A stretch of DNA of 64,000 bases from Pseudomonas faucium (GTDB lineage: Bacteria > Pseudomonadota > Gammaproteobacteria > Pseudomonadales > Pseudomonadaceae), in contig NZ_BQIP01000007.1 in the NCBI RefSeq assembly GCF_021602585.1, forward strand, positions 1 through 64,000. The letters are read 5' to 3'. Positions within the stretch are counted from its first letter, which is position 1, and the number at the start of each line of letters is the position of its first letter. The notes beneath the pieces were generated by a model. That model did no database searches. It had not been told where the DNA came from and saw only the letters and a list, made by a program, of their open reading frames with translations. Below, one piece after another: positions 19,173 to 28,087 of the stretch. The position numbers and the translations under genes were made by a program.

Positions 19173-19903
19173 CCCTGCCATTTTTCACCCGGCACGATGA
19201 TCAGCGAGAAGTAAGGCGAGGATTGCGGGTCGACCTCGTCCAGCGGCACGATCTTCTGGTTGGCCATGGTGGCGCGCTCGACGTACAGCGCACGCCCGTC
19301 CAGGCCCAGTTCCACCAGCACCTCACGTACCTTGGGGAAGTTGCGCCCAAGCTTCATGATCACCGCCGCATCGGCGTCGGCCAGGCGCCGCTTGAGCTCC
19401 TCGGCAGGCAGCACGCCCGACAGCACCGACAAGCTCTGGTTGCGATACACCAGCGGTGCGCCCAGCACCGAAGCGCCGCCTAGCATCGAGCAGACGCCCG
19501 GGATCACTTCGGCCTCGAAGCGCTGCGCCAGGCGGTCATGCAGGTACATGTAGGAGCCGTAGAAGAACGGGTCGCCCTCGCAGATCACCGCCACGTCGCG
19601 CCCGGCGTCCAGGTGTTCGGCCACCTGCACGCTGGCTTCATCGTAGAAGTCGCTGATCACCTGCTCGTAGGACAGCGGCGCCGGCAGCGCCTCGGTGGTC
19701 ACCGGGTACACCAGCGGCAACAGGGCCTGTTCGCCTTGCAGGTGCGCCTCGATGATGCCAAAGGCATTGCCACGCTTGCCCTTGGCCACGAAGTAGGCGA
19801 CTACCGGGGCCTCGCGCAACAGGCGCAGGGCTTTGACGGTGATCAGTTCAGGGTCGCCCGGGCCTACGCCCAGGCCCAGCAGACGTCCGCGCGGCGCCAT
19901 CAT
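19169..19903 (-). CDS. cobI: Precorrin-2 C20-methyltransferase
   Basis: SAM-dependent methylation of precorrin-2 at C20, giving precorrin-3A, the substrate of CobG. The 244-residue protein has the family N-terminus [20 protein letters not shown], the [14 protein letters not shown] loop and [13 protein letters not shown]. It overlaps cobH upstream and cobJ downstream by four bases each (ATGA), so the genes are translated as a tight operon. Confidence 0.96.
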   Translation of the reverse strand: MMAPRGRLLGLGVGPGDPELITVKALRLLREAPVVAYFVAKGKRGNAFGIIEAHLQGEQALLPLVYPVTTEALPAPLSYEQVISDFYDEASVQVAEHLDAGRDVAVICEGDPFFYGSYMYLHDRLAQRFEAEVIPGVCSMLGGASVLGAPLVYRNQSLSVLSGVLPAEELKRRLADADAAVIMKLGRNFPKVREVLVELGLDGRALYVERATMANQKIVPLDEVDPQSSPYFSLIIVPGEKWQG

Positions 19904-20526
19904 TCCACCTCCGTGGCCAGGGCGTTGACTGCGGCAGCAGCCATCGCGCTGCCGCCCAGGCGGCCCTGCATGATCACGAACGGCACGCCGCGGCTGTCGG
20001 CGGCGAGCATCGCCTTGGACTCTGCCGCGCCAACGAAGCCGACCGGGAAACCGAGGATCAGCGCAGGCTTGGGTGCGCCGGCGTCAAGCATTTCCAGCAG
20101 GTAGAACAGCGCGGTCGGCGCGTTGCCGATCACCACCACGCTGCCTTCCAGGTGCGACCGCCACAGCTCCAGCGCCACCGCCGAGCGGGTGTTGCCGGCG
20201 TCCTTGGCCAGGCCCGGGACGCTGGGGTCGCGCAGGGTGCAGATGACCTGGTTGTTGGCCGGCAGGCGCGCACGGGTGATGCCTTCGGCCACCATGTGCG
20301 CATCGCAGAGGATCGGCGCGCCGTTGGCCAGGGCTTCACGCCCGGCACGGCCGGCACCTTCGGAGAACTGCAGGCCGTCGATCGCCTCGACCATGCCGCA
20401 GGCGTGGATCACCCGCACGGCCAGCTTTTCCAGGTCGGCGGGAATCCGCTCGAGCCGGGCTTCCTCGCGGATGATCCGGAAGGAATTGCGATAGATCTCC
20501 TGACCATCGCGGATGTAGTCAATCAT
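19900..20526 (-). CDS. cobH: Precorrin-8X methylmutase
   Basis: Moves the C11 methyl group to C12, producing hydrogenobyrinate. The 208-residue protein has the catalytic histidine in [10 protein letters not shown], plus [28 protein letters not shown] and [13 protein letters not shown], all typical of CobH/CbiC. The ATG at 20526 ([16 protein letters not shown]) is chosen; upstream in-frame sequence belongs to cobG. It overlaps the cobG end by eight bases. Confidence 0.96.
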   Translation of the reverse strand: MIDYIRDGQEIYRNSFRIIREEARLERIPADLEKLAVRVIHACGMVEAIDGLQFSEGAGRAGREALANGAPILCDAHMVAEGITRARLPANNQVICTLRDPSVPGLAKDAGNTRSAVALELWRSHLEGSVVVIGNAPTALFYLLEMLDAGAPKPALILGFPVGFVGAAESKAMLAADSRGVPFVIMQGRLGGSAMAAAAVNALATEVE

Positions 20527-21850
20527 CAAGGTGCTCCGTCGGCAGGGCGAGCATGGCGCCTGCTTCATTCAAGGTGAGGTCGGTGGCGCGCAGGGCACCG
20601 AAGCCCGGTTGGCGCGCGTCACGCACATAGAGGTCGTAGCGGCCCGGGGCACGGGCCAGCAGGGTGGCCGGGGCGGCATGGGCCATGGCACAGGAGCGGG
20701 CGCAGCCCGACAGGTGCACGCTGGCCGGGGCGCCTGCGGGCAGCAGCGCCGACAACGCCAGCGCGTCGGCCTTGGTCTGCCCGAGCGCCTTGGCGCAGCC
20801 GCTGGCACCGGTGCAGGCGACGATGCGCGCCAGGGGTTCGTGGGCGTGACACAGCAGGCCCAGGGCCGACAGCGTGCGCTGGGCCTGCGCCAGGCCGGCG
20901 GGGTCGATGTTGGTCAGCACCAGGCTCTGCCAAGGGCTCAGGCGCACGCTGGCGTCGCCTAGTTCGCGGGCGACCTGGGCGATGCCTCGCAGCATCGCGG
21001 GGGTGAACCTGCCCAGCGGTGGCGCCACGCCCAGGGCCAGGCCCTGCTGCTGGTCGATGGCGCCCAGCCATGGGCTTGGAGCCGCCTCACGGCGCCAGCC
21101 GAGCACGGCCGCATCGCGGCGCACCTGCAGGCCAAGGCCATCGACGAACCGGTCGGCGGGGCACGCCTGCAGCAACTGGCGCATGCGCGCCTGCTCGGGG
21201 GTCGCCAGGTCGAGGAAGCGTTCGAGCACCGCCCGCACCAGCGCCAGGCCCTGCGCCAGCGGTACGGCGCCGAGCACGCGACCACTGGCCGGGCTGCCGG
21301 CCAGGCCAAATGCCAGCCAGGTCTGCTGCTCGAGGCGCAAGGCGCAGAGCCACAGGTCGTGGGGGTGTTCGAGCATGGCCAGGCCTTCGCCGCCGTCCAG
21401 CTGCACGGCAAACTTGGCCGACAGCTGGTGAAAGCGTGGCGTGCCTTGCAGCAGGTCGAGAATCTGCCCGGCCAGCGGCCGCACATCCAGCAGCATCGAC
21501 GGGTCATGCCCGGCCAAGGGGCTGAGCATCAGGTTGCGCACATCATCGCTGGCCGCATCCCGTGGGCCGAGCCCGGCTGCCAGCAGGCTGTCGAGCAACC
21601 CTGCGTGGTCGTTGCCGATGCCGCGAATCTGCAGGTTGCTGCGGTTGGTCGCCTCGATCACCCCCGAGGCATAGCGCTCGGCCGCCCCCGCCACCGCCTC
21701 GGCCTGCTCGGCCAGCAGCAGGCCGCCGGGCAGCTTGATGCGGCAGATGCCGCCGTCACGGGCACTGACGATACGCCACAACCCCGGGCAGGCCGAGGGA
21801 CGGGGCGAAACGGTAGGGGTATGGACCTGCTTCAAAGGGGCGTCCGGCAA
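20519..21850 (-). CDS. cobG: Precorrin-3B synthase
   Basis: Oxygen-dependent hydroxylation of precorrin-3A that prepares ring contraction. The 443-residue protein belongs to the nitrite/sulfite reductase-like fold: ferredoxin-like half domains ([23 protein letters not shown]) and a 4Fe-4S/sirohaem-type cysteine pattern near the C-terminus ([11 protein letters not shown] and [12 protein letters not shown]). The reading frame offers no ATG before the conserved domain; TTG at 21850 is the first candidate, with another TTG at 21835, so the start is uncertain. It heads the cobGHIJ operon, divergent from cobL. Confidence 0.9.
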   Translation of the reverse strand: MPDAPLKQVHTPTVSPRPSACPGLWRIVSARDGGICRIKLPGGLLLAEQAEAVAGAAERYASGVIEATNRSNLQIRGIGNDHAGLLDSLLAAGLGPRDAASDDVRNLMLSPLAGHDPSMLLDVRPLAGQILDLLQGTPRFHQLSAKFAVQLDGGEGLAMLEHPHDLWLCALRLEQQTWLAFGLAGSPASGRVLGAVPLAQGLALVRAVLERFLDLATPEQARMRQLLQACPADRFVDGLGLQVRRDAAVLGWRREAAPSPWLGAIDQQQGLALGVAPPLGRFTPAMLRGIAQVARELGDASVRLSPWQSLVLTNIDPAGLAQAQRTLSALGLLCHAHEPLARIVACTGASGCAKALGQTKADALALSALLPAGAPASVHLSGCARSCAMAHAAPATLLARAPGRYDLYVRDARQPGFGALRATDLTLNEAGAMLALPTEHLDD

Positions 21851-21951
21851 TCGCTGAAAATGCGCTTGAGTGTAGAAGGCGCGGTATTATGCCTGCTTTG
21901 TCCGGCGGCATGAAAAGCCGGTGGTCGCGGATGATGGGCGGATTGGATCGA

Positions 21952-23163
21952 ATGGCACCCTGGCTGACAGTAATAGGCATTGGCGAAGAAGGTTTCAGCG
22001 GCCTGGGCAAGCAGGCCCGGCGCGCCTTGCTGGGCGCTTCGCGGATCATCGGCAGCCCTCGCCAGCTGGCCTTGCTGCCGCGCTGCATCAGTGGCGCGCG
22101 GCAGGACTGGCCAAGCCCGTTTTCCCTGGCCCCGGTGCTGGCACTGCGCGGCGAGCCGGTGTGCGTGCTGGCCAGCGGCGACCCGATGTTCTACGGCGTG
22201 GGCGCCAGCCTTGCACGGCAGGTCGCGGCCGAAGAAATGCAGGTGCTGTCGATGCCCTCCTCCTGTGCCCTGGCCGCCGCGCGCCTTGGCTGGCCACTGC
22301 AGGAGGTGCAGGTGGTGTCGGTGGTGGCGCGCCCGCTGGCTGCGCTCAATGCCCACCTGTACAGCGGGATGCGCCTGCTGGTGCTGAGCAATGATGGCGA
22401 CAGCCCCGCGGCCATCGCGGCGCTGCTGCGCAAACGCGGCTTCGGGCCGAGCCGCCTGCAGGTGTTCGAACACCTGGGTGGGCCGGCCGAGCGCCAGCTT
22501 TCGGGCAGTGCCGACGATTGGCCCTACCCGGCGGCGGCCGCGCTCAACCTGGTCGCCATCGAATGCCAGGCCACGGCGGATGCACCGCGCCTGTCGCGCC
22601 TGGCCGGCTTGCCAGACACCGCGTTCCGCCACGATGGCCAGCTGACCAAGCGCGATGTGCGCGCAATCACCCTCGCCCGCCTGGCGCCACAGCCGGGCGA
22701 ACTGCTGTGGGACGTGGGCGCCGGCTGCGGCTCGATCGGCATCGAATGGATGCGCGCCCATCCTGCCTGCCGGGCAGTGGCGATCGAGGCCGATGAAGGC
22801 CGCCAGGGTTTCATCGAACACAATCGCGACGCCCTGGGCGTGCCCGGGCTGCAACTGGTGCGGGGCAAGGCGCCGGATGCGCTGAGCGCGCTTGAGCGCC
22901 CGGATGCGATCTTCATCGGCGGCGGCGTCACCCGCGAAGGCGTACTGGCGCTGTGCTGGGAGCGCCTGCGCCCGGGCGGGCGCCTGGTGGCCAATGCCGT
23001 GACCTTGCAAAGCGAACTGGCCCTGGCGCATTTTCGCGAACGACACGGCGGCGAACTGACCCGCATCCATGTTGCCCAGGCCCAGCCCCTGGGCGCCTTC
23101 GATACCTGGCGCCAGGCCTTGCCGATCACCTTGCTCGAGGTGGTGAAACCCGTCGATGCGTGA
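21952..23163 (+). CDS. cobL: Precorrin-6Y C5,15-methyltransferase (decarboxylating)
   Basis: Bifunctional methyltransferase: methylation at C5 and C15 plus decarboxylation of precorrin-6B. The 403-residue protein has a CbiE-like N-terminal domain ([32 protein letters not shown]) and a CbiT-like C-terminal domain ([29 protein letters not shown]). The ATG at 21952 (MAPWLTVIG) fits the family best; in-frame ATGs at 21910 and 21889 are possible. It heads cobL-cbiD-cobK, divergent from cobG. The roughly 100-base divergent space is too short for a cobalamin riboswitch. Confidence 0.95.
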   Translation: MAPWLTVIGIGEEGFSGLGKQARRALLGASRIIGSPRQLALLPRCISGARQDWPSPFSLAPVLALRGEPVCVLASGDPMFYGVGASLARQVAAEEMQVLSMPSSCALAAARLGWPLQEVQVVSVVARPLAALNAHLYSGMRLLVLSNDGDSPAAIAALLRKRGFGPSRLQVFEHLGGPAERQLSGSADDWPYPAAAALNLVAIECQATADAPRLSRLAGLPDTAFRHDGQLTKRDVRAITLARLAPQPGELLWDVGAGCGSIGIEWMRAHPACRAVAIEADEGRQGFIEHNRDALGVPGLQLVRGKAPDALSALERPDAIFIGGGVTREGVLALCWERLRPGGRLVANAVTLQSELALAHFRERHGGELTRIHVAQAQPLGAFDTWRQALPITLLEVVKPVDA

Positions 23164-24250
23164 AGAAACCCGCGAACAACCGGCCCCGCTGCGCAGTGGC
23201 CTGACCACCGGCAGCTGCGCCACCGCCACCAGCCTGGCGGCGGCGCGCCTGCTGCTCACCGGCCAGGTGGATGACGCCGTGAGCATCACCCTGCCCAAGG
23301 GCAAGGTGGTGCAGATGCGCCTTGAGTTCTGCCGCCGCGACGGCGAGCGGGCCGAAGCCGGCACGCTCAAGGATGCCGGGGACGACCCGGATGTCACCCA
23401 CGGCGCGCTGCTCTACAGCCAGGTGCGCCTGGTGGCTGAGCCGGGCGTGCGTTTCGTCGCCGGGCTTGGCGTAGGCACGGTCACGCGCCCAGGCCTGGTG
23501 CTGGCCGTGGGTGAGCCTGCGATCAACCCGGTGCCCCGGCGGATGATCGGCGAGCACCTGCAGCAGCTGGCCCAGGACTGCGCCTACCCGGGCGGTTTCG
23601 AAGTCACGGTGAACGTGCAAGACGGCGAAGCGCTGGCCCTCAAGACCATGAACCCGCGCCTGGGCATTCTCGGCGGGCTGTCGATCCTCGGCACCAGCGG
23701 CATCGTGCGGCCGTTCTCGTGCTCGGCGTACATCGCCTCGATCCACCAGGGCATCGACGTGGCCCACACCAATGGCTACCGCCACATCGCCGCCTGCACC
23801 GGCAACGCCAGCGAAGACACCATGCGCCGGGTCTACGGCCTGCCGGAAATCGCCCTGATCGAGATGGGCGACTTCGTCGGCGCGGTGCTCAAGCACCTGC
23901 GCAAGGTGCCGGTGCCACGCCTGAGCCTGTGCGGCGGCTTCGGCAAGATCAGCAAGCTGGCCGCCGGGCACATGGACCTGCACAGCCGCCATTCGAGCAT
24001 CGACCTGCCGCAGCTGGCCGGCTGGGCAGCGGACGTGGGCGCCGATGCACACTTGCAGGCGGCGATCATTGCTGCCAACACCAGCCAGCAGGCCCTGGCC
24101 CTGGCTCACGCGGCCGGAGTCGCCCTGGGTGATGCGGTGTGCGCCCATGCCCTGGCCTTCGCCCGCAGCGTGGTGCCGGCGCAGGTGCAGGTGGAAGTGT
24201 TCGCCATCGACCGCCAGGGCGGCATCGTCGGCAAGGCGGGTGTGCAATGA
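23156..24250 (+). CDS. cbiD: Cobalt-precorrin-5B C1-methyltransferase
   Basis: C1 methylation in corrin synthesis; the anaerobic-type CbiD takes the place that CobF has in some aerobic organisms. The 364-residue protein has the signature [18 protein letters not shown], followed by [21 protein letters not shown] and [15 protein letters not shown]. It overlaps the cobL end by eight bases and is overlapped by cobK, so it is part of the operon. Confidence 0.95.
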   Translation: MREETREQPAPLRSGLTTGSCATATSLAAARLLLTGQVDDAVSITLPKGKVVQMRLEFCRRDGERAEAGTLKDAGDDPDVTHGALLYSQVRLVAEPGVRFVAGLGVGTVTRPGLVLAVGEPAINPVPRRMIGEHLQQLAQDCAYPGGFEVTVNVQDGEALALKTMNPRLGILGGLSILGTSGIVRPFSCSAYIASIHQGIDVAHTNGYRHIAACTGNASEDTMRRVYGLPEIALIEMGDFVGAVLKHLRKVPVPRLSLCGGFGKISKLAAGHMDLHSRHSSIDLPQLAGWAADVGADAHLQAAIIAANTSQQALALAHAAGVALGDAVCAHALAFARSVVPAQVQVEVFAIDRQGGIVGKAGVQ

Positions 24251-24966
24251 GCCGGCGCATCCTGCTGCTCGGTGGCGTCACCGAAGCTTTGGCCATCGCC
24301 CGCCAGCTTGGGCCGGAACATGTCTACAGCCTGGCCGGAATCGGCCGGGTGCCACAGGACCTCACCTGCCAGGTGCGGGTCGGCGGCTACGGCGGCGCCG
24401 AGGGCCTGGCCCGCTACCTGCGCGAGGCGGGCATCACCATGCTGATCGATGCCACCCACCCCTACGCCGCGCAGATCAGCCGCAATGCTGCCAGCGCCGC
24501 CCGCGCCGTCGGCATCCCCTGCTGGGCCTTGCGCCGCCCGGCCTGGCAGGCGCAGCCCGGTGATGACTGGCGTGAAGTGGCGGACTGGGCGGGGCTGATC
24601 GAGGCACTCAAGCCCTTCCACAGGCCGTTGTTCACCTTGGGGCGAGAGCCGTTGCAGCATCTCGACGAGATACCCTCGGAGCAGTTCTGGACCCTGCGGG
24701 CGCTGGAGGCCTGCCCCGGCAATGAACGCTGCGAGGTGATCGGCGCGCGGGGGCCGTTTCAGCTCGATGACGAGCGGGCCTTGTTTGCCCGCAGGGGGAT
24801 CGATGTGCTGGTCAGCAAGAACAGCGGCAGCGTGGCGACCGAACCGAAGCTCGAGGTGGCGAGGGAGCTTGGCGTGCCTGTGTTGATACTGCAGCGCCCG
24901 ACGCTGCCCGAAGTCGACTTGACGTTCGCCCGTGCTGATCTGCTGCTGGCCAGACTCGAGCCCTGA
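24247..24966 (+). CDS. cobK: Precorrin-6A reductase
   Basis: NADPH-dependent reduction of precorrin-6A to 6B. The 239-residue protein starts with the nucleotide-binding motif [17 protein letters not shown] and contains [15 protein letters not shown] and [15 protein letters not shown], all typical of CobK/CbiJ. Its ATG overlaps the cbiD stop (ATGA). It is the last gene of this cob operon; an unrelated promoter region follows. Confidence 0.95.
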   Translation: MSRRILLLGGVTEALAIARQLGPEHVYSLAGIGRVPQDLTCQVRVGGYGGAEGLARYLREAGITMLIDATHPYAAQISRNAASAARAVGIPCWALRRPAWQAQPGDDWREVADWAGLIEALKPFHRPLFTLGREPLQHLDEIPSEQFWTLRALEACPGNERCEVIGARGPFQLDDERALFARRGIDVLVSKNSGSVATEPKLEVARELGVPVLILQRPTLPEVDLTFARADLLLARLEP

Positions 24967-25104
24967 ACGCTCAGGCGGCTAGCACTCCCACATTTCCTAC
25001 AGCTTTTGTGACCATTGCCCACCATTTACCCAGACAGATCTGAGTGGCCATTGGCTTCTGGACGGCATTAGACTCTAGCCCCCTCCCCGGAAGGCGTCAC
25101 TCAT

Positions 25105-25542
25105 ATGGAAATGCAATGGTGGATCTGGCTGGTGTTCGGCATCGGCCTGATTCTGCTCGAACTGGTCCTGCCCACGTTCTTCATCATCTGGTTCGGCATC
25201 GGTGCCGTGCTGGTTTCCCTCATCGCCCTGGCCGCCCCCAGCCTGCAGCTGGATATGCAGGTGCTGCTGTGGGTGCTGTTCTCCTCGGCCACCACGTTGC
25301 TCTGGTTCAAGCTGTTCAAGCGCAAGCAGCCTGATGTGCGCTGGACCGCCGACAGCGTGATCGGCGAGGTCGGATTGCTGACCAGCGCCGTTTCGCAATT
25401 CCAGAAGGGCCGGGTGCGCTTCCAGAAGCCGCTGCTGGGCAACGAGGAGTGGGTGTGCATCGCCGACAGCGATATCCCCGCCGGCGAGCGTGTGCGGCTC
25501 GTCGCCATCGAAGGTAATACCGCCCGGGTCATTCGGGCCTGA
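25105..25542 (+). CDS. NfeD-family membrane protein
   Basis: A 145-residue protein with two or three N-terminal membrane helices (WIWLVFGIGLILLELVLPTFF and neighbours) and a C-terminal OB-fold (about 80-145, ending GERVRLVAIEGNTARVIRA). NfeD proteins are nearly always encoded next to SPFH/stomatin proteins and are thought to organise membrane microdomains or assist protein quality control. The stomatin gene follows after 27 bases, and GGAAGG precedes the start. Confidence 0.9.
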   Translation: MEMQWWIWLVFGIGLILLELVLPTFFIIWFGIGAVLVSLIALAAPSLQLDMQVLLWVLFSSATTLLWFKLFKRKQPDVRWTADSVIGEVGLLTSAVSQFQKGRVRFQKPLLGNEEWVCIADSDIPAGERVRLVAIEGNTARVIRA

Positions 25543-25569
25543 TCTCGCAACTAAAAGGAAGTTTGCATA

Positions 25570-26424
25570 ATGACCAGCCTCATCGTCGTAGCCGTCATAG
25601 CCCTGTTCGTCCTGGTCACCGTGTTCAAGGGGGTACGCATCGTGCCCCAGGGCGAGGAGTGGATCGTCGAGCGCCTGGGCCGCTACCACAGCACCCTCAA
25701 GCCGGGCCTCAACATCGTCATCCCGTACATGGACGTGGTCGCCTACCGCCTGCCGACCAAGGACATCATCCTCGATGTGCAGGAGCAGGAAATCATCACC
25801 CGCGACAACGCCGTGATCGTCGCCAACGCCCTGTGCTTCGCCAAGGTGGTCGACCCGCAGAAAGCGTCCTATGGCGTGCAGAACTTCTCGTTCGCCGTCA
25901 CCAGCCTGACCATGACCTCGCTGCGCGCCATCGTCGGCGCCATGGACCTGGACGAAGCGCTGTCGAGCCGCGAGCAGATCAAGGCGCGCCTGCGCGAGGC
26001 GATGTCCGAGCAGACCGAAGACTGGGGCGTGACCGTGCGCTCGGTGGAAATCCAGGACATCAAGCCGTCCGAGAACATGCAGCTGGCCATGGAGCGCCAG
26101 GCCGCCGCCGAGCGTGAGCGCAAGGCCGACGTGACCCGTGCCGAAGGCGCCAAGCAGGCCGCAATCCTCGAAGCCGAGGCACGCCTGCAGTCGGCCAAGC
26201 TCGATGCCGAAGCGCAGATCAACCTGGCCGAAGCCTCGGCGCGCGCCATCTCGCTGGTCAAGGAAGCGGTGGGCAACGAGACGGTGCCGGCCATGTACCT
26301 GCTGGGCGAGCGCTATGTGGGGGCCATGGAGAACTTGGCCAGCAGCAGCAATGCCAAGGTCGTGGTGCTGCCTGCGGACCTGCAGGAGACCGTGCGTGGC
26401 TTGATGGGGCGTAACAAGGCTTGA
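25570..26424 (+). CDS. SPFH/stomatin-family protein
   Basis: A 284-residue protein with one N-terminal membrane segment (LIVVAVIALFVLVTVFKGV) and the SPFH domain (RIVPQGEEWIVERLGRYH, GLNIVIPYMDVVAYRL, DWGVTVRSVEIQDI). A long Ala/Glu-rich coiled coil at about 180-240 probably drives oligomerisation. It resembles E. coli QmcA/YbbK, which pairs with an NfeD protein, here the gene just upstream. The likely role is membrane microdomain scaffolding or protease modulation, by family inference. Confidence 0.92.
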   Translation: MTSLIVVAVIALFVLVTVFKGVRIVPQGEEWIVERLGRYHSTLKPGLNIVIPYMDVVAYRLPTKDIILDVQEQEIITRDNAVIVANALCFAKVVDPQKASYGVQNFSFAVTSLTMTSLRAIVGAMDLDEALSSREQIKARLREAMSEQTEDWGVTVRSVEIQDIKPSENMQLAMERQAAAERERKADVTRAEGAKQAAILEAEARLQSAKLDAEAQINLAEASARAISLVKEAVGNETVPAMYLLGERYVGAMENLASSSNAKVVVLPADLQETVRGLMGRNKA

Positions 26425-26434
26425 TGGCTGTATC

Positions 26435-26530
26435 GCCCCTATCGCCGGCAAGCCGGCTCCCACAGGTATCCACACTGCTCTCAAAGCCCGTGGAGCACCT
26501 GTGGGAGCCGGCTTGCCGGCGATAGGGGCT
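26435..26530. repeat. REP pair (CGGCTTGCCGG class)
   Basis: Two facing copies with extended arms (GCCCCTATCGCCGGCAAG... and the mirror) between the SPFH gene and the copper cluster. Confidence 0.9.
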
Positions 26531-26640
26531 GCGCAGCGGTCCAGATCACACCACCCACCTGCGTCACTTCACCGCACCCCGGCATTTTTACCTATACTCC
26601 GCCGTACAATAGCCACCACGATTCCTGACCGGATCTCTCC

Positions 26641-27030
26641 ATGCCCCCACGTCGGCACATCGCCTGGATAGCCTGCCTCGCAGTGCTGTTCAACCTGCTG
26701 GCCATGCCGCTGTCTTCTGCCGCGCCCAAGGGCCCGGCCGAGCAGCTGCTGTGGGGGGCTTTCTGTTCCAGCGTGGCCGGCAAGGCCAAGGTCGACGTAC
26801 AGGCCCTGGCCAAAATCGACCTCGGCTCGCAAAGCGACGACCATTCCAACATGCAGCACTGCTGGTGCTGCTCCGGCGCCGCACCGCTGCTGGCATTGCC
26901 AGGCTACCCGCCGCAATTGCACAACCCGCCCACGCTGCTGGCCGGGTTCACCCCACCGCCCTCCCGCTATCAGCCCACGCCGCGCCAGTTATGGCCTGCG
27001 CTCAATCCCCGCGCCTCTCCCCTGGCCTGA
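26641..27030 (+). CDS. DUF2946 protein, first gene of the copper cluster
   Basis: A 129-residue predicted exported or membrane-anchored protein with an N-terminal hydrophobic segment (IAWIACLAVLFNLLAMPLSSA). The middle contains HCWCCSGAAPLLALP, the C-x-C-C motif characteristic of DUF2946 proteins and a plausible copper ligand set. Function is unproven. It stands at the head of a cluster with a PCuAC chaperone, a second DUF2946 protein, the OprC copper receptor and a PepSY membrane protein, so a role in copper acquisition is inferred from context. Confidence 0.82.
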   Translation: MPPRRHIAWIACLAVLFNLLAMPLSSAAPKGPAEQLLWGAFCSSVAGKAKVDVQALAKIDLGSQSDDHSNMQHCWCCSGAAPLLALPGYPPQLHNPPTLLAGFTPPPSRYQPTPRQLWPALNPRASPLA

Positions 27031-27077
27031 GTTCATCACGCTGTCTGCCTGAACCTGAACAGAACGGAGATCCACCC

Positions 27078-27563
27078 ATGCTCAAGCAAGCTCTCGTAGT
27101 GGCCGCATTGCTGCTGCCCGGCGCCTTCGCCAATGCCCACGAATACACCGTGGGCGACCTGCACATCGCCCACCCCTGGTCGCTGGAACTGCCACCCAAC
27201 GCGCCCAATGTCGCGGCGTACTTCGTCGTGCACAACAACGGCAAGGCCGATGACCGCCTGCTGAGCGTCGACAGCCCCATCACCGCCGACGCGCAGCTGC
27301 ACGAGCATGTCATGAGCAGCAACGGCGCCATGAAGATGCAGCAGGTCCAGAGCGTGGTGGTGCCCGCCGGCAAGGACCTGGTCTTCGCCCCCAGCGCCTA
27401 CCACGTGATGCTCATGCAGCCCAAGGACCGCAGCCTGCTCAGCGACGGCAAGCGCTTCCCGCTGACCCTGCACTTCGAGAAGGCCGGCAACATTACCGTC
27501 GATGTCGCCGTGCAGAAGCAGCCGCCGGCCGACCAGCCGCAAGGTCATGAACACGCCCACTGA
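27078..27563 (+). CDS. Periplasmic copper chaperone PCu(A)C
   Basis: A 161-residue exported protein (signal peptide ending AFANA). The PCuAC signature is visible: HEHVMSSNGAMKMQQV supplies His and Met ligands and AYHVMLMQPK supplies the second His-x-Met. The C-terminus adds a His-rich tail (GHEHAH). Such proteins hold Cu(I) in the periplasm, often delivering it to cytochrome oxidase. Its place before OprC suggests it receives imported copper. The ATG is preceded by GGAGA. Confidence 0.92.
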   Translation: MLKQALVVAALLLPGAFANAHEYTVGDLHIAHPWSLELPPNAPNVAAYFVVHNNGKADDRLLSVDSPITADAQLHEHVMSSNGAMKMQQVQSVVVPAGKDLVFAPSAYHVMLMQPKDRSLLSDGKRFPLTLHFEKAGNITVDVAVQKQPPADQPQGHEHAH

Positions 27564-27588
27564 CCGCTAGCTGACAGGCGCTCGCACC

Positions 27589-28020
27589 ATGAGCCTGCCG
27601 CGCAACCGTCTCAGCCGTACCTCCCGCCCTGACCGCAGGCGCGTCGGGGGCGGCTGGCTGAGCCTGTTCGCCATGTGGATGATCTTCATCGGCCCGCTGG
27701 TTTCCCAGTCGATGCCGATGGGCCACCACGCCGGCATGAACATGCCGATGGAGATGCCCATGGCCGCTGGCCATGAGCATGCCAGCGACGCACATCATGG
27801 CCACGGCAACGATGGCCAGCTGCATGTGATGTGGGAAAAGTGCGGCTACTGCAGCCTGTTGTTCAACTGCCCGGCATTACCGCAAACCCTCAGCCCGCTC
27901 AGCGCGGCCAGCGTCACCCCCGCTACCCCAGGCCCCACCGCGACACACCAGGGCCACGCCCGGCAGGCCGTGTTTCCCGGTGCGCGCAGCCGCGCGCCAC
28001 CCGCCTCGATCAACGTCTGA
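27589..28020 (+). CDS. Second DUF2946 protein of the copper cluster
   Basis: A 143-residue protein with a membrane segment (WLSLFAMWMIFIGPLVSQSM, about 23-42) and a Met/His-rich stretch (MGHHAGMNMPMEMPMAAGHE) typical of copper-handling periplasmic proteins. It then has KCGYCSLLFNCPALP, the DUF2946 cysteine motif. The Met/His density is well above that of its paralogue at 26641. A copper-binding role is inferred from composition and neighbours. Confidence 0.82.
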   Translation: MSLPRNRLSRTSRPDRRRVGGGWLSLFAMWMIFIGPLVSQSMPMGHHAGMNMPMEMPMAAGHEHASDAHHGHGNDGQLHVMWEKCGYCSLLFNCPALPQTLSPLSAASVTPATPGPTATHQGHARQAVFPGARSRAPPASINV

Positions 28021-28087
28021 AACCCCATATTTGCTGCACGGAGCCAGGAGGCTTCGCGCTTACTCATGACTGATCGACGGAATTCCT

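Noticed and set aside
21866-21890. Sigma-70 promoter for cobL (TTGAGT and TATTAT)
   Set aside because: The hexamers are only 13 bases apart, too close for a normal promoter.
21851-21951. Adenosylcobalamin riboswitch between cobG and cobL
   Set aside because: The space is only about 100 bases, too short for the element, and the conserved B12-box was not seen.
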